Source: CAVQBJ01 sp963819075
GTDB taxonomy: Bacteria; Actinomycetota; Thermoleophilia; Solirubrobacterales; Solirubrobacteraceae
Length of the DNA: 64,000 bases
Assembly (NCBI GenBank): GCA_963819075.1
Contig: CAWFUP010000002.1
Location: forward strand, 1,302,001-1,366,000
Direction: 5' to 3'
A program made the translations under genes and the position numbers. Below, in pieces: positions 53,370 through 61,734 of the stretch (its first letter is position 1; every line of letters begins with the position of its first letter). The notes beneath the pieces were generated by a model. The model was not told where the DNA came from. It searched no databases and saw only the letters and a program-made list of their open reading frames with translations.

Positions 53370-53868
53370 GGCTCCGGTCGTGCTATGGGGCGGAGGCACG
53401 ATCGCGTTCGCGTCACGACGCGGCTACTGGCCGTCCTCGCTGACCGCGCGGGTGTTCGAGCGCGTCCTCGGTGAGCGCAGCCCGGTCCGACGCGCGGCTG
53501 TGCACGGCTCGAATACCGCGCCGCACCGGCACGGCCGTTAGCGACCCCGGCACCTCGACCGAGCACGCGTTCGCCACGCGCCGGGCCGCCGCGGCGCGGT
53601 ATCGGCGCCGGCGCGCACGCTGTGTCGGCGGCAGCGCCGTCGTCGCAGCGCCAAGGCGCCGATCCACGCCCCTCACCCCCGAAGGTCAGACGTAGCACCT
53701 GTGGCCCGGCGCTACCAGGGCGTCCTGAACACTCCTTCGCGTCTTCAACAGCAGAGCATCCGTGCCAGCCAGCGCTGCGCGCCCGGCTCCGAAGGCGTCC
53801 CTGACGCTCCCGCTCCGCTGCGCTTCGCGCTCGCATCACACAGTATCACCTAACGATGATGATTTTGC
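53370..53868. other. Gene-free stretch between IS3 end and relaxase
   Basis: About 500 bp; I see no gene. It may contain remains of the conjugation gene truncated at 46761, but no frame matches well enough to claim it. Confidence 0.4.
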
Positions 53869-53874
53869 TAGTTT
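53869..53874 (+). promoter_or_regulatory. -10 box (TAGTTT) before second MobF relaxase
   Basis: TAGTTT lies 6 nt before ATG 53881 in a locally AT-rich patch and fits TANNNT. It predicts a leaderless transcript with the same spacing as the first relaxase. Confidence 0.45.
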
Positions 53875-53880
53875 GTGCTC

Positions 53881-56800
53881 ATGTTGTCGATCGGCAAGCT
53901 TGCTCTTGGCCAGCAGCGCTACTACCAGCAGCAGGTCGCCCAGGGTCGCGATGACTATTACTCCGGCCGCGGCGAGGCGCCGGGCGAGTGGGTCGGCGTC
54001 GGCGCCGACGAGCTCGGCCTACATGGTCGAGTGACCGCCGAGCAGTTCAACGCGCTGCTCGCCGGGGGAGACCCGCGCGCTCCCGGGGCGCGCCTGCGGG
54101 CCGGGGTCAGCGAGCCGGAGATCGCCGCGTTGGATCTGACGTTCAGTGCGCCGAAGTCGGTGAGCGTGCTGTTCGCGGTCGCGCCGGCGGAGGTCTCCGC
54201 CGCGCTGGTCGACGCGCACGAGGAAGCGGTGCGCGCCGCCGTGGGCTACTTGGAGAGCGAATCTGCGTTCGTGCGTCGCGGTCGCGGTGGCGCTCGCTTT
54301 GAGCGCTCCGGTGGGTTGATCGCCGCGGCCTACCGGCACCGCATGAGCCGCGCGCTTGATCCGCAGCTGCACACGCACGTGGTGGCGGCGAACCTGGGCC
54401 GTGGGCAGGATGGCCGGTATACGGCGCTTCATCACCCGTCGCTGTACCGGGCCGCGAGGACGGCCGGTTACCTGTATCAGTCGCATCTGCGGGCGGCGGT
54501 CCGCGATCGCCTGGGTCTCGAGTGGGGGCCGGTCGTTAAGGGCGCGGCCGAGCTTCGGGCGCTGCCCGGTCACGTTCTGCGCGAGTTCTCTCAGCGTCGC
54601 GCGCAGGTCGAGGCGGCGGTGGCCGCGAGGGAGGCTGAGCTTGGCCGCACGCTGTCGCGGGCGGAGCGCTCGACGTGGGGCGCGATCGCTACCCGCGAGC
54701 GCAAGCAGTACGGCATCGACACGCACACCTGGCGCGAGGAGGTGACCGCGCGGGCCGCCGAGCACGGCCTCGATCGCGCCGCGGTCGCCGCGGCTGACCG
54801 AGCGCGGCCAGGCTCGTCGATTGGCCGGGCGGCTGGCGGGCGAGGGCGAGCTCGTGCGTGACGGCGAGGTGCTGCCCGAGAGCGAGCTGGCCGCAGCGGC
54901 TCACCGGGCCGTTGGGGCTGACCGAGCGGGCCAACACGTTTGATGAGGCGAGTGTGCTGCGCGAGTTCGCGGCGGCCGCAGCGCAGGGCGCTCGGATTGA
55001 CACGGTGCGCGAACAGGCGGGCAGGTTCACCGAGCGCGGCGACGTGCTGGCAACCGATCGCGGCACGCTGACCAGCGCGGAGCTCGTCGAGCGAGAGCGC
55101 GTCCTGATAGCGAGCGCGGTCGAGCGAGCCGGCGAGGGCAGCGCCGTCCTTGATGAGCGGTTGCTGCGGGACACGCTGGCCGGCGGCGCTCGTGCGCTTG
55201 ACGAGCGAGCAGACCAGCGCGGTCATGGCCACCGCGAGATCAGGCAACGGCGTGGATGTCATCGAGGCGCTGGCCGGGACCGGCAAGACGTACACCGCCG
55301 GGGCGCTGGGCGAGGTGTACGCCGTCGGCGGGTTTGAGGTCATCGGCGTCGCGCCGAGCGCCCGCGCGGCGCGCGAGCTTGGCGAGCAGGCGCAGATCCC
55401 GGCCCGGACCCTAGACAGCTGGCTGCTGTCGATCGAGAACGGCCTTGACGCTGACGGACCGTCACGTCGTCGTTCTCGACGAGGCCGGAATGGCCTCCAC
55501 GCGGGGGAGCGCGCGTTTGCTCGAGCACGCTGCGCAGGCGGGGGCGAAGGTCATCGCGATCGGCGACCCGGGCCAGCTGCCGTCGGTGCAGGCCGGCGGC
55601 TGGCTGCGCGCGATCGGGCAACGGCTCCGTAGGCGTGCGCCTGACTGAGGTCATGCGACAGCGCGACCCGGCGGAACGCCGCGCGCTGGCGGCGCTACAT
55701 GACGGGATCCCCGAGCGCTACCTGCAATGGGCGATCAGCAACCGGCGCGCGGAGGTCCTACCGGAAGGCCAGGCCGCGCTCACGCAGGCGATCGCGGAAT
55801 GGGTCGAGGGCGTGGAGCAGCACGGCCTGGCCGAGTCGGTCCTGATCTCGCGCGATAACGAGACCCGTCGCGCGCTGAGCCTGCTCGCGCGCGAGCATCA
55901 GCGCGACACGGGCGCGCTGGGCGAGCAGCTGCGATTACGGTCCGGTGAGCGTCGCCGTCGGTGATCGGGTGATCCTGCGCCGCAACGAACGCGGCGTCGA
56001 CGTCGACAACGGCATGCGCGGCACCGTCCGCCACGTGCAGCCCGGCGGCATCACGATCGAGACCGACGCCCACCTAATCCGCAGAGCTGCCCGCCGACTA
56101 CGTGGCCGAGCACGTCGAGCACGCCTACGCGCTGACCGGGCACGGCATGCAGGGAGCGACCGTCGAACGCGCGACGGTCCTCGCCGACGTGCGCGACCTG
56201 TCCCGCGGCTGGTCCTACACCGCGCTGTCCCGCGCGCGCGGACAGACGCGTCTACTCATCACCGACGCACCGCTAGAAAGCGAGGAGCGCACCGACATCG
56301 CGCCGGCCATGGGCACCTCGCGGGCCGATGCTCAGCAAACGCTTGGGCGGATCGCGCGACGCATGCGCGAACGCGACGACGAAGACCTGGCCATCGACCA
56401 GCTCCCACCGGAGCCGCCCATCACCACGCCCACGGCTGAAGTGACCACTGCGCCGCCTCAGGAGCGCGCCGCCACCGAGAGCGCGCCAGCGGTCGCAGAG
56501 CCCGGGCGCCGCGCCCTAGCCTCCCTGCGCGAACAGCTGGCACTGCTGCGCACACAACTGCAGGCACTTCCAAGACAGGAGCTTGCACGCATCGAGGCCC
56601 TCGACAAGCGCGCTCTCCTGCTGACCACGCAGCGCGACCAGGCCCGTGAGCAGCTTGACCGCATACCCCCTGCGCCACGACGACGCTTGGGTCGCGGCGA
56701 GGACCCGCACCTCCTCGCCCGGGCACGACTCGCCTCGACGCTGAACCTCACCGAGCAAGAGCTCGAACGCGTCTTGAGCGAACGCGCGACCGCCGCGCGC

Positions 56801-57160
56801 GAACTCGGGGAACCTGACGCCGTCCGTCAAGAACGCGACGCTCTAACAACGCGCGTCGGCGAGCTCGACCGCCAACACACACAGATGCGCAACCAGCTCG
56901 CCGAGCACGAGCTGGCCGCCTCGCCGGCGTGGGCAACGCGGGCACTCGGCCAGCGCCCCGAAGGACGCTCGCGGGCCGCGCGGTGGGATCGAGCGGCCCG
57001 AGCGATCGCTCGCTATCGAGTGGACCGCAACTTGAACAGCCCAACCGACGCTCTCGGCGCAGAACCCGACGACGAACCACAGCGGGGCGAATACCGCCAG
57101 GCCCGACGGGCGCTCGAGCAAGTACGCGACGTCCCCGAGCTCGACCTCGGCGTGGGCTAG
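53881..57160 (+). pseudogene. MobF-family relaxase-helicase interrupted by seven +1 frameshifts
   Basis: The relaxase domain is intact in the first frame (53881 to about 54790): QQRYYQQQVAQGRDDYYSG with candidate nucleophile tyrosines, FSAPKSVSVLF, and the histidine motif DPQLHTHVV (about residue 160). The helicase part needs a change of frame at about 54793, 54896, 55200, 55447, 55628, 55932 and 56083. Each change is +1, equal to one extra base or two missing. Across these frames the motifs are preserved: LTSEQTSAV, LAGTGKTYTAG (Walker A), VVVLDEAGMAS (Walker B), RLTEVMRQRDPAERRAL, VAVGDRVILRRNERG, YALTGHGMQGATVERA and YTALSRARGQTRL. A final uninterrupted frame of 1.06 kb carries a coiled-coil C-terminus. 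Reconstructed length about 1090 aa, normal for this family. Decay, sequencing error or recoding are discussed under findings. Confidence 0.85.
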
Positions 57161-57514
57161 AGCGCCGGCGCGGCCAGCGCAGCCCGGTCTCTCGTTTGGG
57201 CGCAGCCAGCCGGGGTGTCGTCAGCGGTGCGCGCAGAACAGGTGCAGACGCGCAAGCGCCGTCGCCGCCAGGCCGCTGGTGGCGAGCCAACAGCGGAAGC
57301 GATCGTGCGGCTAAACGCCGCGTAAGGCGGAGGCAGCGGTTCGGTGGCCAGGCGCCGGCACTCCGTGCCGTCGCAAGGCAGTCGTGAGGCTGAGTAAGAG
57401 CGGTGCGATGACACTCCGGCTTTGCGCCCGAACCTCGTCACCACGTGCCGACCGACTCGGCCGGCGTGCCCGCCAGTGTCAGGCAGGGTCGCCCGCTGAG
57501 AGCTGATGCTCCGC
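57161..57514. other. Intergenic stretch
   Basis: About 350 bp between the relaxase and the convergent membrane-protein gene. I see no gene and no strong hairpin. Confidence 0.45.
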
Positions 57515-58396
57515 TCATGCCAATCCGAGGTTGCGCTGGCAGATCGGACATTGCGAGTCGACCGGGAAGGTCTCGGTCACGTTCCAGAGCGTGAGCGCAT
57601 TGCGCGTCGGAGGGATCAGATCGGTGAGGATGTCCTGGGTGTCGGCTACCGCTTTGACTACGGGCAAGCCCCGCGCGCGTTCACAGAGGCGGATGAGCGG
57701 GGTCATCGCCTCCTTGATCTCCTCGGTGGTTCGTGGGATTTCCGCGCCCCACTGGTCCGTTGCCCACCGCAGCTCGGTCTGCTGGCCGGCGACGATCACC
57801 CTGTTTGTCGTGGCCTCCACTGGGACCTCAGCCGGCCAGTTCTCAAGTAAGAGATGCAGGCTCGGGCGGTCGCGTTCTTGCAGCCGATTAAGGATGGCCT
57901 CGCGCTCGTACAGATCGCCGACGTCCTCCTCGTCGGCGATCTTTTCCAGCGCGGCCGCAAACGCGTCTCGCGCGGCGGTCACGTTCTCGACCGCGGCGTC
58001 CCAGTTCCCGATCGTCGAGCTCAGGTCAGGGAAATGGGCAAAGAACGCGTCGTGAAACAGGTGCGAGTGGTCCGCGGTGTCGAAGGTCATGACTACTTGG
58101 CGGTTGACGGCCTGGTGGCACCCAATGAGCAGGCCTTTCAGCTGATCGAGATGGCCGGGCGGCACCAGCGCCAGGCGCGAGAGGTCCTGTTGCACGGCGA
58201 AGAGCTGAAACAGGGCGATCGGCAGACCGACCAGAGCGACGAGCAGCGCTGCGGCTGTGAATACAGCCCCGATGGCGGTCCATCGCACCGCAGGGTCGCG
58301 ATAGTGACCTGCGATCGCGACGACCACGACCGCTGTGACAACGGCTAGGAGGAGCGGAAGCACGATGAGAGCTGTGCGCCGCGACAACGTCAACAT
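57515..58396 (-). CDS. Membrane protein with C-terminal CPIC zinc-knuckle-like motif
   Basis: A 293-aa protein from ATG 58396. Two transmembrane helices lie in the first 65 residues (TALIVLPLLLAVVTAVVVVAI and AIGAVFTAAALLVALVGLPIAL), followed by a long helical cytoplasmic domain. The C-terminus is CPICQRNLG, half of a zinc-knuckle. No known family is recognised. It lies downstream of an ApeA-like gene on the same strand, 137 nt away, and resembles in plan the membrane-anchored accessory proteins found in defence loci, but that role is only inferred. Confidence 0.65.
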   Translation of the reverse strand: MLTLSRRTALIVLPLLLAVVTAVVVVAIAGHYRDPAVRWTAIGAVFTAAALLVALVGLPIALFQLFAVQQDLSRLALVPPGHLDQLKGLLIGCHQAVNRQVVMTFDTADHSHLFHDAFFAHFPDLSSTIGNWDAAVENVTAARDAFAAALEKIADEEDVGDLYEREAILNRLQERDRPSLHLLLENWPAEVPVEATTNRVIVAGQQTELRWATDQWGAEIPRTTEEIKEAMTPLIRLCERARGLPVVKAVADTQDILTDLIPPTRNALTLWNVTETFPVDSQCPICQRNLGLA

Positions 58397-58533
58397 GTGC
58401 CTGTCGAGGCTACGCGCTGGACAGGATGGTCAGGCAGACGGCGCTGAGCCGAGGGACGTTTGCGTGATCAGCCTCGAGATAGCCCTGCATTGAAGTGATT
58501 GATTCGATCTCGGCTACCGCTCTTGAGGGAAGC

Positions 58534-60024
58534 TCACGATCTCGGCTGGCCGCCGGGATCGTCTCCGGGCGACTCGGAGACGAGCCACGCGGGGACCGGG
58601 TCGTCCCAGACATGGCCAAGCGAGAGGCAACGGAGGGTGTTGTCCCCGATGCCGAGGTCGAGAAGCACGTTGGCCTCGAGGACATACGTGAGTACCGCGT
58701 TGAGCAGAAGCAAATCGTCGAAGGGAGGTGTCGTGACCTCGACATCGAGGTGGGTCTGCTCGTTTCGCCAGCCAACCAGCCTGTCTGTCAGATCTGGGGA
58801 CCGACGCGCGAGGCGATCATCGACCACGGCCGCCCGGTCAGTGAGCCACCGGATGCGCTTGCGCTGCGATTGGCTGTTGGCGTACCGAAGGGGGGTACGG
58901 TAGTGGTCGCGGATGGCTGTCTTCTGCGGAAGGCTTGCCATCATCGCCGCGACCATGTCGTCGTGGTCCTGCTCGGTGAACGGCGGCTCGTCGTGCAAGG
59001 CTCGGTGGTAGCCCTCGGCGCAGGAGGCTAGTCGCAGAAGTCGCGTGAGCGGAGGCATGTCCGGCGTATTCCAGACCTCGAAGAGTGCCCGCGCTACCGC
59101 GCCTATGCTGTGATGCAGGTTCCGCCAGCGGTCGACGAGCAGCGCGAGCCCGTCCTCGCCCCAGATTCCGGCGGGGAGCAGGTCCCGCTGGTGATACTCG
59201 ACATGGTCGGGAGCGGCGATGGAAGCATCCGGCGCTCTGAAGACGCGCACCTGTGAGTGCCCGAGGTCCTGAGCCTGGCCGCTGAGTGACAGGACCACGC
59301 TCTGCTCGCGGGTTCCGAAGAGGACCAGGTCACGCAGAGGCTCGACCCATGCTTCTCGCCACTGCGCGAGCGTCATCGGCTGCTCCGCTCTTAGCTGTAG
59401 CCACGCTTTGGTCTCGTAGAGCACACGGAAGCGACCGCTCCAGCTCGGACTGCTGGCCACGAAGGCGAGCATTTCGACGTCTCCGATCTCCAGCGGTAGC
59501 GACCGCACCCAGTCACCAGTTGTTGGCGGCGCGTCGTTGTTATCTGCCGGCGGTGTCGGTCGTACGAGCGGCAGTGGGGTGCCGATGCGAGAAGTCCCGC
59601 CCATCAACCATTCCCGCAGGCCGCGGAAGGAGACGCGCACGGAATCAACGAAGACGTCGTCTTCGGTCTCGGCGAGCGCCCCGACGATGAGGGTGTCGAC
59701 CAGGTACCGCACGCGCGCGCGCTGTCCCTGTAGCGCCTTTTGGCCGCCGATGAACCGCACGCCAAGCAAGCTCATCGGTTCTCCCGACGTCCCGCGACCG
59801 TAGAGGGTCCGCGGCTCGATCGGACGTGCGCCGCCGACCGCCTGCCACGGATCTGAGCCGAGGTCGACCCAGACCAGGCCCTCGGCCGGCGCTGTGACCG
59901 TGCCCTCGGCCTGAACGCCCTCCTGCGTCGGCGCCCACCAGGTCCCGGTCACGAACATGTCCTCTCGCTGCTCGGGACCTGACTTATCCCGCCGCCAGTT
60001 CGGCTCTCCGACGCTGATGCTCAA
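58534..60024 (-). CDS. ApeA-like HEPN-domain protein
   Basis: A 496-aa protein read from TTG 60024, with a GGGAG ribosome-binding site about 6-10 nt upstream. The N-terminal 300 residues look like the ApeA N-terminal beta-rich domain (GTVTAPAEGLVWVDLGSD, RTLYGRGTSGEPMSLLGVRFIG). The C-terminal helical domain is HEPN-like: a helix pair beginning SIGAVARALFEVW, and RLVGWRNEQTHLDVE near residue 418, where R-N-E-Q-T-H matches the R-x4-H RNase motif. ApeA has been reported as a stand-alone anti-phage (abortive infection) protein whose HEPN domain cleaves RNA. Assignment is by domain layout, without a profile search. Confidence 0.65.
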   Translation of the reverse strand: MSISVGEPNWRRDKSGPEQREDMFVTGTWWAPTQEGVQAEGTVTAPAEGLVWVDLGSDPWQAVGGARPIEPRTLYGRGTSGEPMSLLGVRFIGGQKALQGQRARVRYLVDTLIVGALAETEDDVFVDSVRVSFRGLREWLMGGTSRIGTPLPLVRPTPPADNNDAPPTTGDWVRSLPLEIGDVEMLAFVASSPSWSGRFRVLYETKAWLQLRAEQPMTLAQWREAWVEPLRDLVLFGTREQSVVLSLSGQAQDLGHSQVRVFRAPDASIAAPDHVEYHQRDLLPAGIWGEDGLALLVDRWRNLHHSIGAVARALFEVWNTPDMPPLTRLLRLASCAEGYHRALHDEPPFTEQDHDDMVAAMMASLPQKTAIRDHYRTPLRYANSQSQRKRIRWLTDRAAVVDDRLARRSPDLTDRLVGWRNEQTHLDVEVTTPPFDDLLLLNAVLTYVLEANVLLDLGIGDNTLRCLSLGHVWDDPVPAWLVSESPGDDPGGQPRS

Positions 60025-60617
60025 TCTCTGCTCCCAGACGAGTCGCCAATGACGTTATCTACATCGTCTCCCCACGAGGGCCGCGATCATACGGGCGGCG
60101 AATCGCACCGCTCCCGGCAAAGCCTCGGCGTCGCCACTCATGTCTGCGCGCTCGGCGATTCAGCGCCAGCACGCCCCTGCCCGTTGTGACTGGGCGCGAA
60201 GGGAAGACGAACGACGCGCACGCGACCAACCTGCCAGCTCGCCCGCAGATCGAGTCGCGAAGCAAGCGCCGGGATACTCGGTCCGGTGGGTCGCCACGAC
60301 CGAGCCGCGGGATGAGCCACGAGGCGCACGCGCCGGGCGGGATGGCGTGGACGATTGCATTCGTTCTCGGCTCGGACGAAGCGGGTGAGCGCTTCGGCGA
60401 CGTTTCGCTCGTGCGAGGCTCTGCAGCGCGAGCGGCTCGCCGTCGAGCTGGTGCACGTACGTGGCGAGCGTGAACGGCGCCGAGTGGTGCCCGAGCCACC
60501 GCTCCAGCTAGGGTTGTCAAGTTGCGTACGGAAAGCCTGGTGCGCCGGGTGCGACTCATGGATTGATCGGTCGTGATGCCGTGCCACGACGATGAGTGGC
60601 AGTGATCGGACCGCGAT
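60025..60617. other. Intergenic stretch with an integrase remnant
   Basis: Nearly 600 bp without an intact gene. The only recognisable content is the integrase tail at 60409-60507. Other open frames are arginine-rich and lack domain features. Confidence 0.5.
60409..60507 (-). pseudogene. Tyrosine integrase C-terminal remnant
   Basis: Reading from 60507 on the minus strand gives LERWLGHHSAPFTLATYVHQ followed by LDGEPLALQSLA. This is the end of a phage/ICE-type tyrosine integrase, with the LGHHS box and nucleophile tyrosine context TLATYVH, followed by the typical LDGE tail. Nothing of the rest of the gene is visible upstream. It marks an earlier integration event. Confidence 0.6.
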
Positions 60618-61598
60618 CTATCGGCCAATCCAGCGGCGGTACTCGTTGCGAAGCTCGGTATCGCGTCCGAAGAAGGTGTTTATGAGATCGTTGACGTCCT
60701 CGGGCTGGGCATCGTCGGTTCGCGCGGGTTCAATGGCCTCACGAATGTCAAACGCGCCGTCATCACGTCGCCGCATTACGTAGAGGCCTAGTCGGAAGCG
60801 GCGGATTTCGTCGAGCATCGCGTCGGGCAGCGCGCCGGCGTCACGATCGAGCTCGACGACAAGACTGGCACGATGGGCCCAACGGCCGTGAGCCGCAGCC
60901 TCGTAGACGCTCTCAAGCTTCTGTGCGTCGCCGAACCGCTTTACTTCGTAGCTCAGTACCTCCACCGTAACGGCCGGCAGCCACTCATAAGTGATCACCT
61001 GAACTGCCGTAACGTCGGGCCGGGACCATTTGCCCGAACCCGAGGACCAGCCCTTGGGGCTTGCGGTCTTCTTGGCGTGCGCGAAGCCTGGCCGACCTAC
61101 CAGCTCCGCTTCGAGCCAGGCTAGGAACGGGTCGTATAGATCAGATTCCTTGCTCACGAGTCTCGCCTTGCTTTCTGGCGTCGACTCGCTCTTTGCCGTG
61201 GCCCGCGCAATCACTCCCCCGCGACCTCGGCCACGGATAATCAGGCCTGCAGCATCTAGCTCCCCCCGCGCGCGGGTGTAGGTTTCGTTGTCGAGGTCAA
61301 GCAACGAGCGCAGGCGTAGCCCGCCGATAGACGAGCCGTCGGCCGGCAGCGCTGCGAGGAGCATTTCCGCCTCGGGCGAGACGCCGGTGGCTTCGGAGAC
61401 GACGCGTGCCAGCCGCGCGCCGCGTTGTTCCGCGAGCCCGGCGGCGCAAAGCTCGCGAGCCGCAGGCGTGAAGTCGGCTTCCTCCCACCCGAGTTTGCGG
61501 AAGAGCGAGCCGGGGTTCGCGGCGCGACCGCCGATATCCAAGGTGTCAAGGAGCTTCTGCGCGGATTCGCTCAGCGCCACGACAGGGTGATTCGGCAT
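60618..61598 (-). CDS. Winged-helix protein with PD-(D/E)xK-like C-terminal domain
   Basis: A 326-aa protein from ATG 61598, with GAGGAGA upstream. Residues 1-135 look like two winged-helix units (GGRAANPGSLFRKLGWEEADFTPAARELCAAGLAE; LRLRSLLDLDNETYTRARGELDAAGLI are the segments at about 23-57 and 93-120). The C-terminal part has RPDVTAVQVI (about residue 196) and, after a strand, LSYEVKRFGDAQ (about 216), consistent with the D...ExK pattern of a nuclease fold. It lies 136 nt downstream of the subtilase gene on the same strand. Restriction-like or regulatory function is inferred; no family is recognised. Confidence 0.6.
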   Translation of the reverse strand: MPNHPVVALSESAQKLLDTLDIGGRAANPGSLFRKLGWEEADFTPAARELCAAGLAEQRGARLARVVSEATGVSPEAEMLLAALPADGSSIGGLRLRSLLDLDNETYTRARGELDAAGLIIRGRGRGGVIARATAKSESTPESKARLVSKESDLYDPFLAWLEAELVGRPGFAHAKKTASPKGWSSGSGKWSRPDVTAVQVITYEWLPAVTVEVLSYEVKRFGDAQKLESVYEAAAHGRWAHRASLVVELDRDAGALPDAMLDEIRRFRLGLYVMRRRDDGAFDIREAIEPARTDDAQPEDVNDLINTFFGRDTELRNEYRRWIGR

Positions 61599-61734
61599 CC
61601 CGTCGCCGTCTCCTCGCTGGCCATCCGACAGCTAGGATCTGCAGGCAGACGGCGTGGCAACGCCGCACCGAGGTTGGCCGATGCGCAGATCGACGCGAAG
61701 GAACCGAAGCGGTAGCGCCGGCTCCCGGGCTTCG

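Noticed and set aside
55190..55455. CTTGACG as a +1 slippery signal
   Set aside because: It occurs at two of the eight frame changes only, and the downstream codon is common, so I do not claim programmed frameshifting from it.
60059..60628. A 189-codon minus-strand frame in the intergenic region
   Set aside because: It overlaps the integrase remnant in another frame and is Arg-rich without domain features.
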